Positions 26,606 through 33,924 of a DNA stretch of 50,190 nucleotides are shown here, one piece after another (position 1 is the stretch's first letter; every line of letters begins with the position of its first letter). The notes under the pieces were generated by a model, which ran no database searches, was not told the origin of the DNA, and saw nothing but the letters and a program-made list of their open reading frames with translations. This DNA is from Micromonospora solifontis (GTDB taxonomy: Bacteria; Actinomycetota; Actinomycetes; Mycobacteriales; Micromonosporaceae): positions 1 through 50,190 of the forward strand of contig NZ_RJLN01000039.1 in NCBI RefSeq assembly GCF_003725545.1. The letters are read 5' to 3'. Made by a program: the position numbers and the translations under genes.

Positions 26606-26939
26606 CGTCCAGGGGGCGGATACCACGAATGTCTGTCCACCGTCGGCGGAATCTGTCCGCCGACCATTGTGGTGGCAATTCTCTTCGAACTAATCACGGC
26701 TGAAACCATCCCGCGTGGGACGGTGTCAGTCGTTGTGGCATGCGCTCTCTCCACGTGCGTGGGAAACAGTCAATTAAGGACTGGGAAACACGCACGCAAT
26801 CATGCCGGTCGACGCTTTGCGTGCCCGTAGCCGATGCGATGACCACAGGCGACGTCCACCCGTCGACCTCGGCATCGCCAACTTCACCGGACCGCACCGA
26901 CCGTCCTTTCGCTACTTGAGCCCACCGCAGGGAGATTAG
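26606..26939 (+). ncRNA. Structured untranslated leader of the urt operon (four hairpins)
   Basis: About 350 bases separate the likely promoter from the urtA ATG, with no gene inside. Four hairpins are visible. H1, 26642-26664, is a perfect 9-bp stem (GTCGGCGGA/TCCGCCGAC) with loop ATCTG. H2, 26700-26729, has 11 pairs with two mismatches around loop GCGT. H3, 26754-26796, has an 8-bp outer stem (CGTGCGTG/CACGCACG), a symmetric GGAAA/GGAAA internal loop, a 5-bp inner stem (CAGTC/GACTG) and loop AATTAAG. H4, 26836-26878, has an outer GCGATG/CATCGC and an inner GGCGACG/CGTCGaCC around a 6-base loop. I do not recognise a known riboswitch class. It may bind a ligand or a protein to control urt expression; function is inference. 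Confidence 0.5.
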
Positions 26940-28184
26940 ATGTCACTTCTTTGGGGCCGCCGCATCCTGGCGGGCGCCATGACCCTCGTCGCCGCGGCGG
27001 CCATGACCGCGTGCGGCAGCAAGACCAGTGACGAGGGCGGCACGGCCGGCGTCACCGCCGACGTCTCCGGCGACACCGTCAAGGTGGGCCTGCTCAACTC
27101 GCTCTCCGGCACCATGGCGATCAGCGAGGTCACCGTCCGCGACTCCATCATGCTCGCCGTCGAGGAGATCAACGCCGCCGGCGGCGTCCTCGGCAAGAAG
27201 ATCCAGCCGGTCGGGGAGGACGGGGCCTCGGACTGGCCCACCTTCGCGGAGAAGGCCGAGAAGCTCCTCTCCGAGGACCGGGTGGCCGCCGTTTTCGGCT
27301 GCTGGACGTCGGCCAGCCGCAAGGCGGTCAAACCGGTGTTCGAGAAGAACAAGGCGCTGCTGTTCTACCCGGTGCAGTACGAGGGTCTGGAACAGTCGCC
27401 CTACATCTTCTACACGGGCGCGACGACCAACCAGCAGATCGTCCCCGGGCTCGACTACCTCAAGGCCCAGGGAACGAAATCCATCTACCTGGTCGGCAGC
27501 GACTACGTCTTCCCACGGACGGCCAACAAAATCATCAAGGCGTACGCGGCGGCGAACGGGATGACCGTGGTCGGCGAGGACTACGCGCCGCTCGGGTCCA
27601 CCGAATTCGGCACCATCGTCAACAAGGTCAAGTCGTCCGGCGCGAACGCGGTCTTTAACACCCTCAACGGCGACAGCAACGTGGCCTTCTTCAAGGAGTA
27701 CAAGTCGGCCGGGCTGACCGCCGCCGCGATGCCGGTGGTGTCGGTGTCCATCGCCGAGGAGGAGGTCAAGAGCATCGGCACCCAGTACCTGGAGGGTCAA
27801 CTGACCGCCTGGAACTACTACCAGACCACGCCCGGCGCGGCGAACAGCAAGTTCGTCGCCGCGTACAAGGCGAAGTACGGCGCGGACAAGCCGACGAGCG
27901 ACCCGATGGAGGCCGCCTACGTCAGCGTCTACCTGTGGAAGGCGATGGTCGAGAAGGCCGGCTCGTTCGACGTCGAGAAGGTCCGCGGCGCCTCCGACGG
28001 AATCACCTTCGACGCGCCGGAGGGCCTGGTCACGGTCGACGGCAAGACCCAGCACATCGCCAAGACCGCCCGCATCGGCAAGATCGGCGCTGACGGCCTG
28101 ATCACCGAGGTGTGGAACTCCGGCAAGCCGGTCGCGCCGGACCCGTACCTCAAGACCTATCCGTGGGCGAGCGGCCTGAGCTGA
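26940..28184 (+). CDS. urtA: Urea ABC transporter substrate-binding lipoprotein
   Basis: A 414-residue type I binding protein. A signal sequence ends in the lipobox AMTAC with Cys25 as the lipid-anchored residue. UrtA-typical stretches include [71 protein letters not shown] and [17 protein letters not shown]. It captures urea outside the membrane and hands it to UrtBC. ATG 26940 has GGGAG five bases upstream. It follows the long structured leader and is separated from urtB by a strong hairpin. Confidence 0.93.
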   Translation: MSLLWGRRILAGAMTLVAAAAMTACGSKTSDEGGTAGVTADVSGDTVKVGLLNSLSGTMAISEVTVRDSIMLAVEEINAAGGVLGKKIQPVGEDGASDWPTFAEKAEKLLSEDRVAAVFGCWTSASRKAVKPVFEKNKALLFYPVQYEGLEQSPYIFYTGATTNQQIVPGLDYLKAQGTKSIYLVGSDYVFPRTANKIIKAYAAANGMTVVGEDYAPLGSTEFGTIVNKVKSSGANAVFNTLNGDSNVAFFKEYKSAGLTAAAMPVVSVSIAEEEVKSIGTQYLEGQLTAWNYYQTTPGAANSKFVAAYKAKYGADKPTSDPMEAAYVSVYLWKAMVEKAGSFDVEKVRGASDGITFDAPEGLVTVDGKTQHIAKTARIGKIGADGLITEVWNSGKPVAPDPYLKTYPWASGLS

Positions 28185-28194
28185 CGACGCCGGC

Positions 28195-28230
28195 CCCGGG
28201 CGGGCACCGCGACGACGCGCCCCGCCCGGG
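28195..28230 (+). terminator. Hairpin between urtA and urtB
   Basis: CCCGGGCGGG (28195-28204) and CCCGCCCGGG (28221-28230) make a perfect 10-bp GC stem with a 16-base loop, immediately after the urtA stop. No T-tract follows and urtB starts 30 bases later, so it more likely stabilises the urtA message or attenuates read-through than terminates fully. Confidence 0.6.
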
Positions 28231-28260
28231 CCCCCGACCAGCAGTACGGGAGTACCCACC

Positions 28261-29148
28261 GTGACAGTCCTCTTCGGTCAACTCTGCACCGGCATCAGCA
28301 TCGGCGCGGTGCTGCTGCTCATCGCGCTCGGGCTGGCGCTGACCTTCGGCCAGATGAACGTCATCAACATGGCGCACGGCGAGTTCATCATGGCCGGCGC
28401 CTACACCACGTACGTGCTGCAACAGAGCATCACCGGCGCCGGCCTGTCGCTGCTGGTCGCGCTGCCGGTGGCGTTCGTGGTCGCCGGCACGATGGGGGTG
28501 CTGCTGGAGATCCTGCTGATCCGCCGGCTCTACGCCCGCCCCCTGGACACCCTGCTGGTCACCTGGGGCGTGTCCCTGATGCTGCAACAGCTCGCCCGGG
28601 ACATCTTCGGCAGTCCGAACGTGCAGACCCGCGCTCCGGACCTGCTCACCGGCAACGTGGCGGTGCCCGGCGGGCTGACGGTCGCCAACAACCGGCTGTT
28701 CATCCTGGCCCTCGCCCTGGCCGCCGTCGTCGCCCTCACCCTGGCGCTGCGGCTCACCCCGCTGGGCCGTCGGATCCGCGCGGTCGTGCAGAACCGCGAC
28801 CTCGCCGCGGTGTCCGGCATCCCCACCGCCCGGGTCGACCGGGCGACCTTCTTCCTCGGCTCGGGCCTGGCCGGGCTCGCCGGGGTGGCGCTCACCCTGC
28901 TCGGCCCGATCGGCCCGACCATGGGCACCAACCTGATCATCGACGCCTTCCTGGTCGTCGTGGTCGGCGGGATCGGCCAGCTCAAGGGCAGCGTGATCGT
29001 CGCCTTCGCCCTCGGGATCCTCCAGGCCACCGGCGAGTACCTCACGACCCTCAGCGTCGCCAAGGTGATCGTCTTCGTGGCGATCGTCGCGTTCCTCCAG
29101 TGGCGGCCACAGGGCCTGTTCACCCTGCGGACCAGGAGCCTCGCATGA
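28261..29148 (+). CDS. urtB: Urea ABC transporter permease UrtB
   Basis: A 295-residue LivH-type inner-membrane permease with multiple helices. Family signatures are LALTFGQMNVINMAHGEFIM, LTPLGRRIRAVVQNRDLAAV and GPTMGTNLIIDAFLVVVVGG. The start is GTG 28261, preceded by a GGGAG-type site. It forms the channel with UrtC, and its stop overlaps the urtC ATG (ATGA). Confidence 0.92.
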   Translation: MTVLFGQLCTGISIGAVLLLIALGLALTFGQMNVINMAHGEFIMAGAYTTYVLQQSITGAGLSLLVALPVAFVVAGTMGVLLEILLIRRLYARPLDTLLVTWGVSLMLQQLARDIFGSPNVQTRAPDLLTGNVAVPGGLTVANNRLFILALALAAVVALTLALRLTPLGRRIRAVVQNRDLAAVSGIPTARVDRATFFLGSGLAGLAGVALTLLGPIGPTMGTNLIIDAFLVVVVGGIGQLKGSVIVAFALGILQATGEYLTTLSVAKVIVFVAIVAFLQWRPQGLFTLRTRSLA

Positions 29149-30332
29149 CCGCCGTGACACCCGCGCCGCCGAGCACCGCCAGCGCACCGGCCCCGGCCGA
29201 CAGCGCGCCTCCGAGCCGGTCCGGTGGCCGGTCCCGGCTGCGCGCGGCGGTGGGGTTCGCGTTCGGCGCGGCGCTGCTGTTCGCCGTCGCGCCGCTGGCG
29301 CTGTCGGACTTCCGGCTGGCCCTGCTCGCCAAGTACCTCTGCGTCGCCATGGTTGCCGTCGGCATCGGCATCGCCTGGGGGCGCGGCGGCATGCTCACCC
29401 TCGGCCAGGGCGTCTTCTTCGGCCTGGGCGGCTACGCGATGGCCATGCACCTCAAGCTCGCCGACGCGGGTCCCGGTGGGATGCCCGACTTCATGCAGCT
29501 GTACGGGCAGCTCGACGAACTGCCCGTCTGGTGGCGGCCGTTCGCCAGCCCGTGGTTCGCGCTGCCGGCCACGGTGCTGCTGCCGATGGCCTTCGCCTTC
29601 GGGCTCGGCTCACTGGTGTTCCGCCGCCGCGTGCGGGGCGCGTACTTCGCCATTCTCAGCCAGGCCCTCGCCGCCGCCCTGGTGATCCTGTTGATCGGCC
29701 AGCAGGGGACCACGGGCGGCACCAACGGGCTCACCGACATCCAGGGCTTCTTCGGTTACGACCTGGACGACCCGGTCAACCAGCGGACGGTCTACTTCAT
29801 CATCGCCGGCGTCCTGCTCGCGCTGCTCGCGCTGGCCCGCCAGCTCATCCACAGCCGCTACGGGGAATTGCTGGTGGCGGTGCGGGACAGCGAGGAGCGG
29901 GTCCGTTTCCTCGGCTACGACCCGGCGTCGGTCAAGCTCGTCGCCTACGTGGTGGCGGCGGGCATGGCGGGCCTCGCCGGGGCGCTGTTCGTGCCGGCGG
30001 TGGGCATCATCTCGCCCGCCCTCATCGGCATCGTCCCGTCGATCGAGTTCGTCATCGGTGTGGCGGTGGGCGGCCGGGCCACGCTGCTCGGGCCGGTGCT
30101 CGGCGCGGTGGCGGTCGCCTGGGCGCGTACCGCCCTTTCCGAACGTTTCCCGGGCACCTGGACGTACCTGCAGGGTCTGCTCTTCGTGGTGGTGGTGGCG
30201 TTCCTTCCCGGCGGCCTTGCGGCGCTGTGGGCGCTGGCCCGCCGCCGCGACGTCGGCGAGGAGCAGAGCCGGCGCGGCTGGTCAGCGCTGGGCCGACGAC
30301 GCGCCGAGCGGGCGGAGGTGCCGACGGCATGA
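29145..30332 (+). CDS. urtC: Urea ABC transporter permease UrtC
   Basis: A 395-residue LivM-type permease. An Ala/Pro/Ser-rich cytoplasmic start of about 35 residues precedes the helices. GIAWGRGGMLTLGQGVFFGL, QGTTGGTNGLTDIQGFFGY and VRDSEERVRFLGYDPASVKL are UrtC hallmarks. ATG 29145 overlaps the urtB stop. The TGA stop overlaps the first of three possible urtD starts. Confidence 0.93.
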   Translation: MTAVTPAPPSTASAPAPADSAPPSRSGGRSRLRAAVGFAFGAALLFAVAPLALSDFRLALLAKYLCVAMVAVGIGIAWGRGGMLTLGQGVFFGLGGYAMAMHLKLADAGPGGMPDFMQLYGQLDELPVWWRPFASPWFALPATVLLPMAFAFGLGSLVFRRRVRGAYFAILSQALAAALVILLIGQQGTTGGTNGLTDIQGFFGYDLDDPVNQRTVYFIIAGVLLALLALARQLIHSRYGELLVAVRDSEERVRFLGYDPASVKLVAYVVAAGMAGLAGALFVPAVGIISPALIGIVPSIEFVIGVAVGGRATLLGPVLGAVAVAWARTALSERFPGTWTYLQGLLFVVVVAFLPGGLAALWALARRRDVGEEQSRRGWSALGRRRAERAEVPTA

Positions 30333-30442
30333 GTGAACGCACCGAGCGTAGCGAGGGCCGTGGGCGCATGCCCGGCCAGCACGGCATGAGTGAACGCACC
30401 GAGCGCAGTGAGGGCCGTGAGCGCATGCCCAGCCGGCACGGC
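30329..30442 (+). repeat. Two tandem 57-bp copies carrying the urtD start codon
   Basis: Positions 30329-30385 and 30386-30442 are direct copies that differ at five of 57 bases. Each begins ATGAGTGAACGCACCGAGCG and ends with GGCACGGC or AGCACGGC, and a third partial copy of the first nine bases, ATGAGTGAC, begins at 30443. Since 57 is a multiple of three, all three ATGs are in frame with urtD. The peptide is MSERTERSEGRGRMPGQHG and a near copy. I associate this MSERTERSE-coding element with Micromonospora gene starts (from memory). Confidence 0.85.
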
Positions 30443-31219
30443 ATGAGTGACGACCGACTGGACGGGCTGTCCGTCCGTGACGTGCGGGTCAGCTTCGACG
30501 GCTTCACCGCAGTCGACGGCGTCTCGCTGGAGGTGCCCGCCGGTGACATCCGGTTCCTGATCGGCCCGAACGGTGCCGGCAAGACCACCCTGGTCGACGC
30601 GATCACCGGTCTGGTGCGGGCCACCGGCTCGGTGTGCTTCGGCGACCAGGAGCTGCTGGGTCGCCCGGTGCACCGGATCAGCCGGCTCGGCATCGGCCGG
30701 ACGTTCCAGACGTCGACGATCTTCGAGGAGCTGTCGGTCGTGCAGAACCTCGACATCGCGGCGGGCGGCCGCCGCAGCTGGGCCACCCTGGCCCGGCGTC
30801 GGCGGGGGATCCCCGACGAGGTGGCCGCCGCGCTGGAGACCATCGGGCTGACCGGCCGGGCCGACCAGCTCGCCGGCACGCTCGCGCACGGCCAGAAGCA
30901 ATGGTTGGAGATCGGCATGCTGCTGGTGCAGAACGCGCGGCTGCTGCTGCTCGACGAGCCGGTCGCCGGGATGAGCCACGAGGAGCGCGACGCCACGGGC
31001 GCCCTGCTGGAGACGGTGAGCCGGGATCGCACGGTGGTGGTGATCGAGCACGACATGGACTTCCTGCGTCGCTTCGCGCGCAGCGTCACCGTGCTGCACG
31101 CGGGGAGGGTGCTCAGCGAGGGCACGGTGGCGCAGGTCCAGGCGGACCCGCGCGTGCAGGAGGTCTACCTCGGCCACCCGGTCGACGCCGGGTCGGTCCC
31201 CAGCGGTCTGGAGGCATGA
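30329..31219 (+). CDS. urtD: Urea ABC transporter ATP-binding protein UrtD
   Basis: An ABC ATPase of the LivG class: Walker A GPNGAGKTTL, Q-loop GRTFQTSTIF, signature LAHGQKQWLEIG, Walker B LLLLDEP and switch VIEHDMDF. Starting at the first ATG, which overlaps the urtC stop, it has 296 residues. Starting at the third ATG (30443, MSDDRLDGL) it has 258, the normal family length. The extra 38 residues come from a tandem repeat and have no counterpart in the family. Which start is used is open; the first is best placed for translational coupling. It powers urea import together with UrtE. Confidence 0.92.
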   Translation: MSERTERSEGRGRMPGQHGMSERTERSEGRERMPSRHGMSDDRLDGLSVRDVRVSFDGFTAVDGVSLEVPAGDIRFLIGPNGAGKTTLVDAITGLVRATGSVCFGDQELLGRPVHRISRLGIGRTFQTSTIFEELSVVQNLDIAAGGRRSWATLARRRRGIPDEVAAALETIGLTGRADQLAGTLAHGQKQWLEIGMLLVQNARLLLLDEPVAGMSHEERDATGALLETVSRDRTVVVIEHDMDFLRRFARSVTVLHAGRVLSEGTVAQVQADPRVQEVYLGHPVDAGSVPSGLEA

Positions 31220-31911
31220 TGCTGACCCTGCGTGGGGTGCACGCCGGATATGGGCGGTCCCGGGTGCTGCACGGCGTGGACCTCGCCGTCCCGCCCGACG
31301 GGGTGGCCGCGGTGCTCGGGCACAACGGCGCCGGCAAGAGCACCCTGCTGCGGGTCGCGGCGGGCCTGCTGCGCCCGACCGCCGGCACCGTCGAGCTGGA
31401 CGGCGAGGACGTCACCCGTCTCGCGCCGCACGAGCGGGTGGCGCGCGGCATGGCGTACGTCCCGCAGGGCCAGCAGTGCTTCCCGCAGCTGACGGCGGCG
31501 GAGAACCTGCGCCTCGTCGCCGACGGCCGGCGCGACGGCGCGGTGGCGACGGCGGAGGTGCTGGACCTGTTCCCGGCGCTGCGTCCGCTGCTGCGGCGGC
31601 GGGCCGGGCTGCTCTCCGGTGGTCAGCGTCAGCAACTCGCCATCGCCCGGGCGTTGATCACCCGGCCGCGGCTGCTCATGCTCGACGAGCCGACCGAGGG
31701 CATCCAGCCGTCGGTGGTCGCCGAGATCCAGGAGCGGATCGTCGAGCTGACCCGGCATTCCGGCTTCAGCCTGCTGCTCGTCGAGCAGCACCTCGGGTTC
31801 GCGCTGCGGGTGGCGAACCGCTACCACGTCCTCGAATCCGGCCGGATCACCTCGCACGGCGACGGGGGAGCCACGGCGGAGCGGGAGGTGCGGGCGGCCC
31901 TCGCGGTCTGA
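31216..31911 (+). CDS. urtE: Urea ABC transporter ATP-binding protein UrtE
   Basis: A 231-residue ABC ATPase of the LivF class: Walker A GHNGAGKSTL, Q-loop YVPQGQQCFPQLTAAENL, signature LLSGGQRQQLAIARAL, Walker B LLMLDEPTEGIQP and switch LLVEQH. GQQCFPQLT and EPTEGIQPSVV are typical of UrtE. ATG 31216 overlaps the urtD stop. It is the last gene of urtABCDE; a GC-rich 154-base gap without a clear terminator separates it from the convergent aromatic module. Confidence 0.93.
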   Translation: MMLTLRGVHAGYGRSRVLHGVDLAVPPDGVAAVLGHNGAGKSTLLRVAAGLLRPTAGTVELDGEDVTRLAPHERVARGMAYVPQGQQCFPQLTAAENLRLVADGRRDGAVATAEVLDLFPALRPLLRRRAGLLSGGQRQQLAIARALITRPRLLMLDEPTEGIQPSVVAEIQERIVELTRHSGFSLLLVEQHLGFALRVANRYHVLESGRITSHGDGGATAEREVRAALAV

Positions 31912-32065
31912 CCCGGGGCGGGTCCGCATCCGCCGCGCCGTCCGCGCCCGCGGCCCGCGGCGGCGTGGCCGGGCGACGTTCGGGAGACCGATGCCGCGGT
32001 GTGTTGTCCGGCCGGGCCGGCCGGGGAGCTCTGCCCAGCAACCGCAGGGCGCCCCGGGGCCGGGA

Positions 32066-33574
32066 TCATCCGCCCACCGACCGCAGCGTGTCGATCGAGT
32101 GGGGGAGCGGCCGGCGGCTGGCACTGAGCACAGCGCCGTCGGGGCGCACGACGGCTGCGCGAGCGTTCCCTGTCCGGAGCCATCGGTGCAGTTCGCTGCC
32201 CGGTCGGGCGGTGATGAGCACGGCTCCCCGCCGGTGGATGTCGGCTCGTTGTGCGGCGGACGGCTCGGTGGTCGTGACGATCGCGAACCGGCCGGCGGCC
32301 ACGTCGTCGAAGCGGCGGTCGCCATCGATGATCGCGTTGGGGCACAGTCGGCCGGCGAGGCTGCGGCGCAGCCGTGGCCGCATCACCAGGTCGGAGCGGT
32401 GCAGCGGGGGTGTCTGGCTGTCCGTGGCCACCTCCGTGAGGCCGGGCACGAGGTGCAGGCGCGGCGCGACCGCGCGGCGGATGATGCTGCCCAGCTCGCC
32501 GCCGGCCGTCATCGCCGTGCCGATCAGCTTCGCCAGTTTGATCATGGCCTGCGCGTGGTGCGTGCGTTCGATCTCGTACGTGTCGAGCACGGTCTCGGGC
32601 AGGGTCCCGCCAAGCACGCCGGCGAGTTTCCAGGCGAGGTTCATCGCGTCGCGCAGCCCGGCACACATGCCCTGGCCGATGAACGGTGGGGTGAGGTGGG
32701 CGGCGTCGCCGAGCAGGAACATCCGGCGGTCGCGCCACCGGTCGGCGACCTGCGCGCGGAAGGTGTACTCGGCCGCGCGGACGATCTCCAGCTCCGCGAC
32801 GGGAACGGTCCCGGTCCAGGCGGAGATCAGCGGATGGAGCCGACCCATGTCGTGGAAGTCGGCGGCGGTTTCCCCCGGTGCCAGCCGGAACTCCCACCGG
32901 TGGCGAGTCTTTCCGACCTGCATGTAGGTGCCGGCGCGGGTTGGGTCGCAGAGCTGGTGCACCCCTTCCCACTGGCCGAGGTCGGCCTCGGTGACCACGT
33001 CGATGACGAGCCAGCGTTGGGTGAAACCCAGCTCCCGCATGGTCGTGCCGATGGCGGCTCTGGTGAGGCTGTTGGCGCCGTCGCACCCAAGGACGTACGC
33101 CGCGCGGACGGAGTCGGGCTCGCCCGTGGCCGGGTCGGTGAAGTCGACCCGAACCCCGCTGGCGTCCTGGGTCAACGCGGTGACCTCGGCGCCGCCGTGG
33201 AGGGTGGCGGTGCCATACCGGCCGAGATTCCGGCGGAGGATCGCCTCGAGCTCCGGCTGGTCGAACAGGCTTCCCTCGGGGTAGCCGTGCCGGCCCTGCG
33301 CGAGGTCGCGCCGGAACTCGGCCAGCACGCGCATGTTCCGGTCCAGCAGCCGCAGGCCGCGATGCGGCCGGGAGATCGCGGCGAACTCCTCGCGGAGCCC
33401 GAGGCGGGCCAGGATGCGGTGGACCTCGTCGTCGAGGGCCACGGCCCGGGGCTGGGGATAGATCGACTCCCAGCGCTCGAGGACGAGGCACTCGACGCCG
33501 TACTGGGCGAGCAGCGTCGCGGCGGTGAGCCCGGTGGGGCCCGCCCCGACGATGACCACTGGAACCGATGTCAC
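32066..33574 (-). CDS. FAD-dependent aromatic hydroxylase (MhpA/PheA-like), module 1
   Basis: A 502-residue class A flavoprotein monooxygenase. The FAD-binding GAGPTGLTAATLLAQYGVEC starts near residue 10. LGCDGANSLTRAAIG is the DG motif, and FLLGDAAHLTPPFIGQGMCA is the GD motif. The pattern IYPQPRAVALDDEVHRIL is shared with MhpA-type hydroxylases of phenylpropanoids and related aromatics. It would use NAD(P)H and O2 to add a ring hydroxyl, making the catechol for extradiol cleavage. The start is GTG 33574, overlapping the DoxX stop (GTGA). It is the last gene of module 1. The exact substrate cannot be told. Confidence 0.85.
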   Translation of the reverse strand: MTSVPVVIVGAGPTGLTAATLLAQYGVECLVLERWESIYPQPRAVALDDEVHRILARLGLREEFAAISRPHRGLRLLDRNMRVLAEFRRDLAQGRHGYPEGSLFDQPELEAILRRNLGRYGTATLHGGAEVTALTQDASGVRVDFTDPATGEPDSVRAAYVLGCDGANSLTRAAIGTTMRELGFTQRWLVIDVVTEADLGQWEGVHQLCDPTRAGTYMQVGKTRHRWEFRLAPGETAADFHDMGRLHPLISAWTGTVPVAELEIVRAAEYTFRAQVADRWRDRRMFLLGDAAHLTPPFIGQGMCAGLRDAMNLAWKLAGVLGGTLPETVLDTYEIERTHHAQAMIKLAKLIGTAMTAGGELGSIIRRAVAPRLHLVPGLTEVATDSQTPPLHRSDLVMRPRLRRSLAGRLCPNAIIDGDRRFDDVAAGRFAIVTTTEPSAAQRADIHRRGAVLITARPGSELHRWLRTGNARAAVVRPDGAVLSASRRPLPHSIDTLRSVGG

Positions 33575-33924
33575 CACGTCAGGAACTGAAGCACGAGGTA
33601 GGCGGCGACAAGGAGCCCGCAGACGAGGGCGGGTGCGTACTTCTGCGGGCCGTCTCCCTTGCGCAGGTGCACCACGAGGGCCCCGGCGAGCAGGAGCAGC
33701 AGCCCGGCGCCGGCGAGCACGCCGAGCAGCGGCTGGAACAGGCCGATGAGCAGTCCGACCGCACCGGCGACCTCGAGCAGGCCGATACGCCGATAGGCGC
33801 CCACGGTGAAACCGGCCTCCCCGGCCAGCTCCCGCATCGCTTGCAGGGCCAGAATCTTCGCCGTGCCCAGGGCGAGGAAGACCAGCGCGAGCAGCGCCGC
33901 GAGGATGGACGCAGCGAGGGTCAT
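33571..33924 (-). CDS. DoxX-family membrane protein
   Basis: A 117-residue protein with four hydrophobic segments (ILAALLALVFLALG, IGLLEVAGAVGLLIGLF, GVLAGAGLLLLLAGALVV, APALVCGLLVAAYLVLQFL). The GTAKILALQAMRELAGEAG loop and YRRIGLLEVAGAVGLLIGL match the DoxX/DoxX-like family. The molecular role is unsettled; such proteins often sit in oxidoreductase and catabolic operons. ATG 33924 overlaps the CoA-ligase stop, and its own stop overlaps the start of the hydroxylase. Confidence 0.8.
   Translation of the reverse strand: MTLAASILAALLALVFLALGTAKILALQAMRELAGEAGFTVGAYRRIGLLEVAGAVGLLIGLFQPLLGVLAGAGLLLLLAGALVVHLRKGDGPQKYAPALVCGLLVAAYLVLQFLTW

Noticed and set aside
26752..26795. Repeated GGAAAC motifs 22 bases apart in the urtA leader as a GlnR binding site
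   Set aside because: The spacing of the GAAAC halves fits, but the partner gTnAC halves are not at the expected positions, and the motifs are better explained as the symmetric internal loop of hairpin H3.
26642..26878. ANTAR two-hairpin antiterminator target in the urtA leader
   Set aside because: The stems are there, but the loops (ATCTG, GCGT, AATTAAG, TCCACC) do not show the required six-base loop with A first and G fourth.
26606..26939. Guanidine-I (ykkC) or other known riboswitch
   Set aside because: The conserved core sequences I know for these classes are not visible. Only an Rfam covariance search could settle it.
31912..32065. GC-rich inverted repeats after urtE as a terminator
   Set aside because: The CCGGCCGG-type repeats there are low-complexity GC sequence with no stable unique stem or T-tract.
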